From positions 992,001 through 1,056,000 of the forward strand of contig VLTN01000003.1 of NCBI GenBank assembly GCA_008330645.1: 64,000 nucleotides of DNA, in the 5' to 3' direction. A program made the position numbers and the translations under genes. Numbering within the stretch: the first letter of the stretch is position 1; each line of letters begins with the position of its first letter. This document shows, piece by piece, positions 1-9,370 of the stretch. Below the pieces are notes generated by a model. It saw only the letters and a list, made by a program, of their open reading frames with translations, did not search any database and was not told the DNA's origin. Source of the stretch: Cafeteria roenbergensis. Taxonomy: Eukaryota; Sar; Bigyra; Bicosoecida; Cafeteriaceae.

Positions 1-152
1 CGCCATCCGGTCCGCTGACAAGGCGGTGGCGTGCAGCCGTGGCCAGAGCGCTGTGCTCGCGGAGGCCACACCCATTCCTTGCCAGGCGCAAACATTGCGG
101 GGCAGCAAACGCAAGCAGCGACGCACTCGCCCCGCAGCGTTCGGCGTGGACG

Positions 153-732
153 ATGGCTGCGAGCTTGACCACCCCGATCGGGCCAGGCTCCCCCTCCAAG
201 CAGCTGCGGTTTAACACGGCGGACAAGCTCAACGTGGAGATCTTCATCGCCGGCGACGGCGAGCACTACCCCCGCAAGGGCCAAACCGTTGAGGTGCACT
301 ACACCGCCTACGTGAGCCGCGCGCCGGGCCGCGCGCTCCGCCTCTATCGCGTGCGCCTCCGAGAGCTGCCTGATCCGCGCCCCACTTCGCCAGCGGCGCG
401 GTCTTCGGGCCAGGCTGCTCTGTACTGCGAACCTCGCGACTGGCCTGCGCTGCTGCTTGCGTCGTTGCCCGCAGCGGGCCGACGGGAAGCTATTTGATTC
501 GACCAGGGCACGCGACCGCCCGCTGGCGTTCCGCATCGGTGAGGAGCAGGTGATTCCGGGCCTGGAAGCCGCCGTGCGCACAATTTCAAAGGGCGAGCGG
601 GCCAAGGCAACGCTCCCTGCAGCCATGGCGTACGGTTCGCGAGGCTTCCCGGGCCGTGTCCCACCAAACATGGACCTCTTGTTTGACCTGGAGCTTGTTG
701 ACATCCGCGGCTCGGTCCTCCCGGAGTCGTAG
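153..732 (+). CDS. FKBP-type peptidyl-prolyl cis-trans isomerase
   Basis: A 138-residue single-domain FKBP after removal of one intron (312-474, GTGAGC...CGCAG, phase 0). Joining the exons restores the family core: HYTAY, then ADGKLFDST, RARDRP, EEQVIPG, GERAKATLP, AYGSRGFPGRVPPN and LLFDLELV. These correspond to FKBP12 Tyr26, Asp37, Arg42, Phe46, Val55/Ile56, Tyr82 and Phe99. The floor tryptophan (FKBP12 Trp59) is replaced by Leu in VIPGLEA. No signal peptide or membrane helix is seen, so a cytosolic or nuclear prolyl isomerase is inferred. The ATG at 153 is the only one that gives a compact N-terminus; about 20 residues precede the fold. The next gene lies tail-to-tail on the minus strand. 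Confidence 0.93.
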
Positions 733-1160
733 TATGCCCAGTCCAGCGCGGCTGAATCTGGGGGAAGAATGAAGGACAGAGCAGCGCCTCCCACGCCCTG
801 GCCAAACCGGCGCTGCCGCCACGGATCCCTGCTGCCGGCGGAGTCCAGCTCCGGGCCCAGCCACTACTGGGCCGCACAGTGCCTGCTCCGCGGACGCCGC
901 CCGGCCACCGGGATGAGTCGGGTCTTTTGGCGCGCAGCACAAGCGGCTGGCGCGTCGCGCGAGCAGGACTCCTTCGAGGAGCGCGAGGATCTTTTTGCTT
1001 CCGTTGCATGGCATGTGTGATTGTGCGTGTGTGTATTGCATCCGCGAGCCGGTCTCCGCTGCGCAACGGCAGTCAAAGGGAGCGGCCGTGTCTTGAAGCG
1101 TCCCTCGCAATGCACCGCGCAAGCCATCACGACGGCCTGCCCCACTCCCCCCCAATCGCC
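733..1160. other. Convergent intergenic region with GT-rich tract
   Basis: Space between two stop codons on opposite strands. It holds a GT-rich stretch at about 1010-1042 (TGTGTGATTGTGCGTGTGTGT) in the sense of the upstream FKBP gene, a candidate 3'-end processing element. No believable coding sequence or RNA gene is seen. Confidence 0.5.
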
Positions 1161-3254
1161 TCAGCTAACGGCGAGCACGACGCTCGCGCGTGCAGCGCCA
1201 CGGGGCTTCGGCCGCACTGTGGACCCTCGCAGCGTGCGCCTCGCCGAGAGTCTGGCTTTGGGGGACTCCTGCAGCACCTGGGGCTTGCTGGATGCGCGTC
1301 GAATCGGGCTCGCCGCAAAAGACGGCTTTCGCGAGCCGTAGGGCCGCCACTGAGTGACGCTCCGCTCCACAGTCGTTTTCGCAATGTCGGCCCTACGCAC
1401 CGGGCGCAGCATTCCCAGCGCGTCCGTGTCCGCCTCCTCCACCTCTTCGTCGTCGAACTCTTCCACGGAGGGGGCGGACATCATCGCCCCAAGCCGTGGC
1501 CTGCCATGGAAGCTTCCTCGAATTGGCGCCAAGTCGGGCAGGCGAGTCATCGTGTTGGGACCATCGATTGCCACCTTGCCAAGGGGCCCAGAGCGGAACC
1601 GGTCGATCATTTTATCGATCTCCTCGGGCTGCACCTCAGGCAGCGTTGCTCCCGCGCGCGCAGGCTTCGTGCCGCCTTGGGCAGCAAGCTTGCTCCTTCG
1701 CCCACGCCGGGCAGAACCCGGCCGCTTCGCAGCCTCGACGATCACGGCCCGGTCCTCTTGCAGCGTCAGCAGGTTGGAGAACACCATGGCAAGCTCGTCG
1801 ACCTTGGATTGTGTGGCTCCCATGAGCTGCTGGACGCTCACCAAAGTGAGGCGAAAAGGCTCGTGCCCGTCCTCTGGGCACTCGGACTCATCGTCGTCGC
1901 CTCCCGTGCGGGGTTTCGACCTGCTGGACTCTTTCGATTCTGCCGCAAGCTTGAGCGCCGCGGCTGCCCCGGACCCGCCTGCAGTCGCCGACCGTTTGGC
2001 GTCGCAGCTGGCTGCGAGGTCCCGCACGCCCAACACCGCGGGGTTGTCGCCGCCCGACGCGCTGTAGGCATCGACCGCTACCCGAGTCAGCCTGTTGCAC
2101 AGATGCCTGTGGAAGTTGAGCAGCTGTGTCTGCTCTTGGATTTTGCCGTTGAGGATGCTGTGCTCGGCCTTGGTCCGCTTGAGCTTGTCCTTCCAAACGA
2201 CGGAGGACTTGGCAATTTCCTTGCGAACATGCTCCGACTGGGTGATGACGGATGCGAGGCGAGCCTCGTGGAGCTTCAGGTCCTTGTTCAGGCGTTGGAT
2301 GTAGCCGTACTGCTCGTACTTGTTGCTCTCTTCGCCCGAGAACATATCGATCAGATCGTCCAAAGTCTCCAGGCCTGCGCGACGCAGCATGAGCTGGAAG
2401 ATTTCCTGGAGCTGGGCGGTCTGCTCGTACAGGCCGCGAATGTCCGCCTCTACCGACTTCATCTGGGCGTCCAGAGTGAGGATTCGCTGGCGCAGCTGCG
2501 CCTCTTCCTCCTCAGTGAGATCGCCCGACCCCGGCCCCTCTCCGTCCGCTTGCTTGCCGAACTCGGCTGACTGGAACACGCCCGCCTTGAGGGCCGCGAT
2601 GTCCTTGTCAAGCTTGTCCATCTCCGCCTTGAAGTCACTCTGCTCCTTGTCGTTGAGCGCCTGCAGCTCCTCCAGCTCTTGGTGAATGGCCTCCCCGTCC
2701 TCTTGCTCGTCGTTCGCCTCTTGAAGCGCGGAGACCACGCGCGCGCGCTCCGTCATGAGTCGGGTGCGGAGCTTCCCGAAGAGTGACTTTTGCGCTTTGG
2801 CAGACTCGCGGTGGAGGTTCACCGTGCGCTTCATCTCGACGCATTTGGCATCCGCCTTGTCTGACCGCATGCGCATGCTTGCGAGCTCCTTCTCCAGCAG
2901 ATCCAGTCGCTTGGCAGTCCAAAGCCGCACTTGCTTGTCCGCGAGCACTCCTCCCATGGCTGCGCGGGCGGCCTTCACCTCGAGGAGCTGCTTGCGCGCC
3001 TTTTCGGCGCGCTCCTCGTTGGCCGCAATATCCTCCTGGAGCAGCCCGCCGCGGCGCTCAAGCTGCTCCCGGCGCATGGAGAGCATGTTTACTTTGCCGG
3101 CGGCCTCGGTTCCAACCACCAGCGCCTGGGAGAGGGTGCTGACCGACTCCGCGGCCAGCCGCATCGACTGCTCGTCCATCTTCTGCGGCGGCTTCCCAGA
3201 CGCCCCCGCCGCCGACCGAAGCATCGCCGTGAGATTGGGAGGGATGCTGGCCAT
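1161..3254 (-). CDS. ODAD1: Outer dynein arm docking complex coiled-coil protein (ODAD1/CCDC114, DC2-like)
   Basis: Intronless, 697 residues. Roughly residues 35-400 are almost continuous coiled coil (for example RREQLERRGGLLQEDIAANE and QRILTLDAQMKSVEADIRGL). The segment AGLETLDDLIDMF followed by GYIQRLNKDL, near residue 300, matches the CCDC114/CCDC63/DC2 family, where a helix-loop step precedes a region like FxYVNELNNE. The C-terminal third is Ser/Arg/Gly-rich, low complexity and probably disordered. In ciliates, algae and animals this protein fixes outer dynein arms to the doublet microtubule, so it implies a motile flagellum. ATG at 3254 is followed directly by the coiled coil. It is divergent from a smaller coiled-coil gene starting at 3644. 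The exact orthologue (ODAD1 versus ODAD3 or CCDC63) is an inference. Confidence 0.72.
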   Translation of the reverse strand: MASIPPNLTAMLRSAAGASGKPPQKMDEQSMRLAAESVSTLSQALVVGTEAAGKVNMLSMRREQLERRGGLLQEDIAANEERAEKARKQLLEVKAARAAMGGVLADKQVRLWTAKRLDLLEKELASMRMRSDKADAKCVEMKRTVNLHRESAKAQKSLFGKLRTRLMTERARVVSALQEANDEQEDGEAIHQELEELQALNDKEQSDFKAEMDKLDKDIAALKAGVFQSAEFGKQADGEGPGSGDLTEEEEAQLRQRILTLDAQMKSVEADIRGLYEQTAQLQEIFQLMLRRAGLETLDDLIDMFSGEESNKYEQYGYIQRLNKDLKLHEARLASVITQSEHVRKEIAKSSVVWKDKLKRTKAEHSILNGKIQEQTQLLNFHRHLCNRLTRVAVDAYSASGGDNPAVLGVRDLAASCDAKRSATAGGSGAAAALKLAAESKESSRSKPRTGGDDDESECPEDGHEPFRLTLVSVQQLMGATQSKVDELAMVFSNLLTLQEDRAVIVEAAKRPGSARRGRRSKLAAQGGTKPARAGATLPEVQPEEIDKMIDRFRSGPLGKVAIDGPNTMTRLPDLAPIRGSFHGRPRLGAMMSAPSVEEFDDEEVEEADTDALGMLRPVRRADIAKTTVERSVTQWRPYGSRKPSFAASPIRRASSKPQVLQESPKARLSARRTLRGSTVRPKPRGAARASVVLAVS

Positions 3255-3643
3255 CTTGTGGGCCGCTGCAGTGGCCGCGACCCCCGCTCAGCCTCACCGA
3301 CGCGAGCTGGGCAGTCGGCCCGAGTTTCGCGCTCCTGCAACCACGTGCCGGAAGCGCCGGCTTCGGCAGAGGGCCCGCCCGGCGGCCAGCCGGACTGGGA
3401 GCACTGGCACTCGGCCGGAGCGTGCGACAGAAACAGGGCGCACTGCCAGTTCGCAGGGGCGGGAGTGAAACCACGGTCGCAACAGACCTGCGCGATCGAT
3501 GGCTGCTCTGCCTGCAGACCGCGATCGCGGTCGCGAGCAGCGGCGCGGGCTGGGCCCGCTGGCCGGGCGCACCCGCTTCGCGCCCGGGGAAAGTCGCTCT
3601 GGCAACCGCACGCCCGAGGCAGCCGCGCGCAAGAGCGAGGGGC
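3255..3643. promoter_or_regulatory. Bidirectional intergenic region of a coiled-coil gene pair
   Basis: 389 bp between the ATGs of the ODAD1-like gene (minus) and the coiled-coil gene (plus). No TATA box is seen. An out-of-frame upstream ATG at 3499 opens a reading frame that overlaps the start of the plus-strand gene, so it could act as an upstream ORF or mark an alternative 5' end. Confidence 0.35.
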
Positions 3644-4833
3644 ATGCCCGGCGGGACGCCCGAGCGCGCCAAGGTGCTGCGCGACATACGCGGCGAGCTG
3701 TCGGCCCGGGTGAAGCTCTTGAGGCGGCAGGAAGAAGAGGTGGCCCAGCTCCGGAAGAAGAAGGAGCGCGAGGCCGAGCGCATGGCCTTCCTGGACGAGT
3801 CCCGGCAGTGAGCTCGGTTGGCATTCCGCGCCGGCTTGCGCGCTCGTAGCGACGCTCTGGCAGGCCTTGCCGCGCTGGCAGGCTTCCCCGCAATCGCCCC
3901 CGGCCGCACGGAGCTGAGCAGCACGGCCAGTCTGTGACACTGCATGCGTGCCGCTCCCGCAGGAGGCAAATCCAGGACATGCGGGCTCAGGCTGTTGGCG
4001 GGATGTCGTCGGCGTCGCCCAGAGGCCGCTCGCTCGCCAGCCCCGCCGCCGCAGCCGCCGCAGCCGCCCCTCCGATGTCGCCTGTTCAAGGTGGCGCGGT
4101 GCTGACCGATCGACACGCGTGGGTGGACCCGATTGAGCGGTCCCAGGCAGCGGTGCAGCGCGCCCAGGCAGTTGCAGCCCGCCACCGCACGCAAGCCGCA
4201 GCAATGGCTGCAGTGGCGGCGAAGCAGGCGCAGGCAGCGGAGAGGACCCGCTCACTACAGGAGATTGGCGAGGCCAAAGTTGCAGCGGCCCAGCGGGACC
4301 TGGCCGCGTCGCAGGCCGCGCTGAAGCACACGTCTGCGGCGCTGGACGCGGCGCAAGCGGTGCTCGCCGATCGCAACGCCAAGCTCAACGAGGCGCGCGG
4401 CAAGCTCGCCACCCTCATGTCCATGACGCGCGACCTCCTCCGCCTCGTCAAGCCAGTGGCGCAAATGCGTCAGGCTGCCCGCCGCGCCGCCGAGTCCGCC
4501 GAGCGACGCCTCACAGCCCTCAGCGACTCAGCGTCGCCCGCCAGCGCCGCAGTGGAGGGGCGCAGCGGGCCGCGCCGGCGTCTCGTCCTTTCCCCCGAGG
4601 AGCCCGGGCCCTCTCCGCCGCGGACGGCCGAGCCGCCGGCGCGGCGCCAAGGCCAGCCCATGCCGCCAGCAGCAGGCGCCGCAGGCCGCAGCCACGCCCC
4701 CGCTGGCCTGCTCACTACCGCGACCGCTGCAGCAGACTTGGCACCGACGCCGGAGTTCGAGTCGCCGACTCAGGGCGCAATCTCCGAGGTGGAGGCTAGG
4801 CTCGCCGCGCTGGCGGCCAAGCTGGACCTCTGA
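3644..4833 (+). CDS. Coiled-coil protein of unknown function
   Basis: 344 residues after removal of an intron at 3808-3962 (GTGAGC...CGCAG); the split codon CA|G rebuilds Gln, giving DESRQ-RQIQDM. Residues 1-60 are a charged coiled coil (QEEEVAQLRKKKEREAERM). Residues 95-220 are a long Ala-rich helix (AKVAAAQRDLAASQAALKH, AVLADRNAKLNEARGKL). The C-terminus is Pro/Ala/Ser-rich and disordered. No known domain is recognised. It is head-to-head with the ODAD1-like gene, which makes a ciliary role a fair guess but no more. The start is uncertain: the frame stays open upstream to 3422, and ATG 3644 was chosen because the sequence ahead of it does not look coding. Confidence 0.6.
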
Positions 4834-5353
4834 CGGCCATCCCGGTGGCTCCACCCGCACTGTAGTGCTCTCTTCGTGTCGCCTGCCCTGCTTTGTCTGC
4901 GTGTGACGGCCCGCCGGCCGGCGGCGCGCGGGGGGGGGCGAGCCCGATCGCAACGTGAGTGTCCGTGACACCGCCGCCACGCCGCCGGGGCGGAACTCCC
5001 GATTTCGTCTGAGCTGGGACCGGCACAGCCGCTGCTCGAGGCAGCGCCGCCCTCCACCTCCACCTCCACCTCCACCTCTTTCCCCGCGCACGCGCACACA
5101 CACGCACTCATGCACTCGCGCGCAGATGCACACGCAGACGCACACATGCAAGCAGCCCAGCGGTTCCGACACGCACGATAGCCGCTTGCATACAGCACAG
5201 CGGCGCCAGCGCAGTGGCGCCAGTGCATGCCCCCCCGATGCCCAGGACCCGCCAGGCTCCCCCCCCCGGCCCGCCAGGCACTACCCCGGCCCGCTAGGCA
5301 CCCCCCCCCCCCTCGCCCACTTCTCCCCGTCCTCTCCACCCACGCTGCCGCCC
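4834..5353. repeat. Convergent intergenic region full of simple repeats
   Basis: Between two stops. It holds a (CCTCCA)n run at about 5051-5078, CA-rich tracts at about 5090-5150 (GT-rich in the sense of the ZIP gene that ends at 5354), imperfect repeats around CCCGCCAGGC and CCCGCTAGGC at 5248-5300, and a C12 homopolymer at about 5301-5312. No gene is seen. Confidence 0.6.
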
Positions 5354-6696
5354 CTACCCCTGGACCAGCGTGAGGGCAGCCATCACGAGGCACCCCACCA
5401 GCGTGGACGCCACCATCGCGACGCCGGCGCCCGCCGTCGGGCTGGCCTTGGCCCAGCCGCCGAGCGCCCCCGCCTGGGCAGCCTTGACGGCGTTCTCCCA
5501 CGCCTCCGGGAGCAGCTCCTGCAGGCACACTTGGACCATCACCCCAGCTGCGACACAGAGCAGTGCCTTGAGCGAGGCAGAGTCGCCTGACATGGAGGCT
5601 GGCCCCGCGGCCGAGCCCGCCCCCGCCAGGCCCAGCACCAGCAGGGTGAGCACGGCACCCACGGGCTCCGTGAGGCCGCTGACCAGCGTGGCGGCGAGAG
5701 CCTTGAGCGGGCTGCCTGTGGCCGCCAGGACGGGCGTGGCGAGCGCGAGACCCTCCACAGCGTTGTGGACGGCGATGGCGGCTGTCATGTGGTTTCCCGC
5801 CGCGGCGGACGACAGCGACGACGCCGCCACCGCCACTCCCTCTGGCAGGTTGTGGATCGTGAGAGCGAGGAACATCACGGCCGCGAGGCGGCTCTGCCGA
5901 GCGGCCGCGGTCTGCGCGGCCGTCCCCGCCGCCTTGGCCTGGGGGCCTGAAGGTCCGGGCGCGGCAGCGGCTTGGCCCGCCTCGCTTGCCGTCCTGCCGC
6001 TGCGCGACCGGACCCCCTCGTGCGAGCTGACGCTGCTCCTCCCCGAGTCGCTCTCGTCGTCCCCCCCCGACGCCGCTGCGAGCCCGCCGCCAAGGCCGGC
6101 CTCCGCGCCTTGGAGGAGCCCCTCCTCGGCGGAGAGCTCCATGGTGGGCCCGGCATCGTCAACGAGGGCAGTTGCTTCACCGTCCAAGGCGCCTGCAGGC
6201 GCTCCGGGCCCCGCCAGCCCCGCACCGGCGCTGGGGCGGTCTGCCTCCGAGGCTGGCTCCCGGGGCGCCGGCGCAAAAAAAGGCACAGCCGCTGACACGT
6301 CGGAAGGAAGCAGCGCGTCGGCAAGCACCATGATGATCATTCCAAGCACGAAGCAGGCCAGGAAGGTCACTGCCATCAGGCTCGTGTGGGAGCCAGCGAG
6401 CGAGGGCAGCAGCATGTCCGTCATCGACACCGTCACCATCACCCCGGCCGCAAAGGCCAGCACGAACGTGAGGATTGCGTTGCTCCCCGTCCCCGTGCAC
6501 GGGCAAAAGTAGACCAGCGCCCCGACACCTGCGGCGTGAGGGCAGGAGCTTGCGCGGGCCAGGGCTGTGGCGACGGCAAGCGTTGTGCCGAAGCGCCTGC
6601 GCAATTGGCGGTGAGGGGCCGGCCGCGCCTCGTCTCACTTGTCATCAAGCCGGCCACGACGCTGTTCAGCACCGGGGTCGACAGCAGCAGCCCCAT
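5354..6696 (-). CDS. ZIP-family zinc/metal transporter (GufA/ZupT-like)
   Basis: 410 residues from two exons: 6639-6696, then 5354-6528, with intron 6529-6638 (GTGAGA...CCGCAG). The split codon A|GT gives Ser, so MGLLLSTPVLNSVVAGLMTS runs into VGALVYFCP, the usual first ZIP helix. Helices 1-3 are followed by a Ser/Gly-rich, probably cytosolic loop of about 110 residues. Helices 4-8 follow, with metal-site motifs TIHNLPEGVAVA (helix 4) and AIAVHNAVEGLALA (helix 5; the usual Pro is Val). This is the GufA/ZIP-I-like layout, which moves Zn2+ and related divalents into the cytosol. Membrane location is inferred. It is divergent from the gene at 7000. Confidence 0.9.
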
Positions 6697-6999
6697 GGCC
6701 CGCGGCTCCGCTACCCCGTGCGAGTGCGGTCGCTGGCAACGGCGGGCTCTGCCACCAGCAACGTGCCGTTGTGGTGCCTGAAAATGCCGCCCGGGGGAGT
6801 CTACAAGGACGGCCCGCTTGACAGTCACGTGGTGATGAGGAATGCGGGCGGAGTGCGCATGCCGTCTGGCCAGAAGCAGACGCCAAACGCTTCCGCTTGA
6901 CCGGCTCCCAACGCTTGGACTAACAGATGCAGGTGCGGGCAGAGCTCGCAGGCTGGCTGCCGCCAGCGCGGGGCTGCACAGCGACCGGCGCGCGCTGCC
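6697..6999. promoter_or_regulatory. Bidirectional intergenic region (ZIP transporter / orphan)
   Basis: 303 bp between two ATGs pointing outward. No TATA box or recognisable motif is seen; its role as a shared promoter is inferred from geometry only. Confidence 0.3.
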
Positions 7000-9036
7000 A
7001 TGTCCGGCGGAATCGACGCAGCGAACCTGGCCAGCATGGCTCGGATGGTTGCTGATGCTGTGCCGCCAGCGGGGGACTGGATGGACGACGCCCTGATGAC
7101 GGTCGCAGCGGCAAGCCGCCCCAAGCGGCGGCCTCGCCCGGCCAAGGACACCCGCGCCGCTGTGCTGCTGTCCCAGCCGGCCCGCCTGGTGGGCCTTGAG
7201 AGCGACATCGAGGCGCCCGCCGCCGATCTGGTGGACTTTGGCGCGTGCCGGCTGCTGGACGCTGCCAATGTGATCCCGGTGCACCTGGCCTGCGACCCCG
7301 ACGACGAGGACGCTGTGCAGGTCGGGCAGGCCCGCGTCCCGCTGCTGGCCTCTGGACCGGATACGGCCATGCTCGCCCGCGCGTTGCAGGCGCTGCTGCT
7401 GCGCGAGAGGCGCCAGAACCTCGGCTGGCACGAGCCCGCCGTTGAACGGGCCGCGGCAGCCGCTGCGAGCGAGGGCGGCGCCATGCAGGCAGGGGGGCAC
7501 TACTGGGGGCGCGGGGTCGGGCGAGGGTCGGCGCCTGGGGCTGCGGGGGCCACAGCTGTCGCTTCCGCTGCTGCGGCCACGACGGCCGCCAGCGCCTCGG
7601 GGGAGCACGCTGCAAGCACCGGCCCCACTGCCGCCCGGGCGGCCGCGCCGGCCGCCGGTGCGCCCCCCCAGCCGTCAGCATCGCCCTCCCCAGCTGCCTC
7701 GTCCGCTCGGGCAGCAGCGTTCGGGACCCTGCGCCTGTCAGGTGTTGCCGGGGGCTGGGCCGTGGCGCGCCCTCTTGCTCCCCGCACCGCCGATGAAGTG
7801 AGCGTCGCTCGCCCAAGGAGCATCGCTCAAATAACCGGCTCTACCGGCACAAGCGCCGGCACTCTCTTCGTGGTTCTGGACGACAGCGGAGCTGGCGACG
7901 GGGCAGCGGGCCCGCCCCCCCGGCTGCTGCTGCTCGAGCGCCGCGCCGATGCGGAGGGCGACGGAGGCTCCGTGCGCTGGCTGGGGTCGGCAGACCTTCC
8001 CAGCGGCGTGGGGGCGGCAAACCTGATGAGCGTTTTGCGCACGTCGGAACTGCCGCCGCGCGAGGGCTCCGCCGAGCGGGCGGGGGACGGGGAGGCGGGG
8101 GGGGCAACGGAAGTGCGGCTTTTGCTTGGATACGGGGCGGGCGCGGCGGGCGGTGCGAACGGGCTGGCCGTGGTGACGGTCGTGGTTGAGCGGGGCGGTG
8201 GAATTCGCGTGGCGGCCGGGGGCGTCGCTCCGCTGGCGGATCCGGGCCCTGGTGCGGAGGCGGCTTCGGCTGGTTCAGGCGCTGGCGCTGGCGCGAGTGC
8301 TGAATCTGGCGGTGCTACTGGCGCCGCGGCTGCCTCGGCCGACACTTCGGTGGTGCTGAGCGGCGCCGCGTCGCTCAAGTTCGCGGGCAGTGCCTGGGTG
8401 TGCCGCGGGTCGGGGCTGTGGCTCGTCTGCCCGGGGGGTCGCGACTGGGCGCGCGTCGCAGTAGCACCGGGGAGGGGCCTCGATCCGCCGGCCTGGGTGT
8501 GTGTGGCGGAGGTGCCGGCAGCGGGCCCGCCAGACGCTGACAGCGGAGCGGGCGGCGCCCGCCGCTACGGCGACGACGAGGCGCGGCTGCTCGTGGGGGC
8601 GCTGCCGGGGCCAGGCGAGGAGGGCGGCTCGGTGCTGCAGGTGCTGGTCAAGGGAGTCCCCCCCGGGTCCGGGCGGTTTCACGGCTCTGCCGAGGGCGTG
8701 GTGTGGCGCGGAGGCCCTGGCGAGGTGGCGGCGGGGGTGAGCGTTGGCGCCGCGGGCGGCAGCCTTCTGGCAGCCGTGGCCGTCTTCCCGGCAGCGCGAG
8801 TGGACCTGTGTGCGCGGCCTGCGGGGGGCGCTGCTTGGCGGCGGGTGGCGAGGGTGCCGGTTCCCGCACTCGGGCCCACTGCAACGGCGCTGACCCTTCG
8901 AGGGACGGGGCCCGGGGCAGAGGCGGGCCTGCTCGTTGCCTGCGCGCCAACCTCGGAGCCTGGCAGCTCTGCTGGCAGAGCCAGGGTCGAGTGGGGCGCT
9001 GGGTCGGTGTTCGACTTCGCCGTGGTGCAGTCGTGA
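7000..9036 (+). CDS. Hypothetical protein, 678 residues, Gly/Ala-rich
   Basis: A single uninterrupted reading frame starting at a GCTGCCATG context. Residues 1-160 are the least biased part (CRLLDAANVIPVHLACDPDD, then ALLLRERRQNLGWHEPAVER) and look like a folded domain. Residues 165-250 are Ala/Pro/Ser linker. From about 250 to the end, short hydrophobic strands alternate with Gly-rich turns (GSAWVCRGSGLWLVCPGGRDW), which would suit a beta-rich fold such as a divergent propeller, but no WD or kelch signature is clear. No signal peptide or membrane segment is seen. I do not recognise the family. It is divergent from the ZIP gene and convergent with the G3BP-like gene. Confidence 0.6.
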   Translation: MSGGIDAANLASMARMVADAVPPAGDWMDDALMTVAAASRPKRRPRPAKDTRAAVLLSQPARLVGLESDIEAPAADLVDFGACRLLDAANVIPVHLACDPDDEDAVQVGQARVPLLASGPDTAMLARALQALLLRERRQNLGWHEPAVERAAAAAASEGGAMQAGGHYWGRGVGRGSAPGAAGATAVASAAAATTAASASGEHAASTGPTAARAAAPAAGAPPQPSASPSPAASSARAAAFGTLRLSGVAGGWAVARPLAPRTADEVSVARPRSIAQITGSTGTSAGTLFVVLDDSGAGDGAAGPPPRLLLLERRADAEGDGGSVRWLGSADLPSGVGAANLMSVLRTSELPPREGSAERAGDGEAGGATEVRLLLGYGAGAAGGANGLAVVTVVVERGGGIRVAAGGVAPLADPGPGAEAASAGSGAGAGASAESGGATGAAAASADTSVVLSGAASLKFAGSAWVCRGSGLWLVCPGGRDWARVAVAPGRGLDPPAWVCVAEVPAAGPPDADSGAGGARRYGDDEARLLVGALPGPGEEGGSVLQVLVKGVPPGSGRFHGSAEGVVWRGGPGEVAAGVSVGAAGGSLLAAVAVFPAARVDLCARPAGGAAWRRVARVPVPALGPTATALTLRGTGPGAEAGLLVACAPTSEPGSSAGRARVEWGAGSVFDFAVVQS

Positions 9037-9370
9037 GGGCGGGCGCGGCGGGGAGCTTGGTCGGTGCGCCGAGGAGGCAGTTGCGCGGGAGCAGCTTGCA
9101 AGCGAGCTTTGGAGTTGGTTGTGTGGCGGGTGCAGCGCGCGAGAGGCACGAGCGCGGGTCAGCAGCGGGTCAGAGCGAGCACTGGATTGGGCGCCTCGCA
9201 ACGCGGCGATGCGAAACGAACGCGGGAGTTGGGGTGTGTGTTTGTGTTATGGGGCGGGAGGAGGGGCCTGCTGAGAGGCGCGCCGCGAGCCGGCCGTGCC
9301 GGGCAGGGCTGCCAAGCAGCCGCCTCCGACCGGTGGGGGGCGCACGGCCAAAAGCGGGGCGGCGGCCGCC
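9037..9370. other. Convergent intergenic region with GT-rich tract
   Basis: 334 bp between opposing stops. A GT-rich run at about 9230-9252 (GGGTGTGTGTTTGTGTTATG) lies about 200 bp after the plus-strand stop and is a candidate 3'-end signal. No gene is seen. Confidence 0.45.

Noticed and set aside
879-2570. 563-codon plus-strand open frame antisense to the ODAD1-like gene
   Set aside because: It mirrors the GC-rich coding frame opposite it, has random-looking composition and no domain. In sequence this GC-rich, stop codons are rare in all frames.
5090-5150. Repeated CA-rich units that might suggest a CRISPR-like or tandem array
   Set aside because: Units are irregular dinucleotide runs without fixed spacers; a simple microsatellite explains them.
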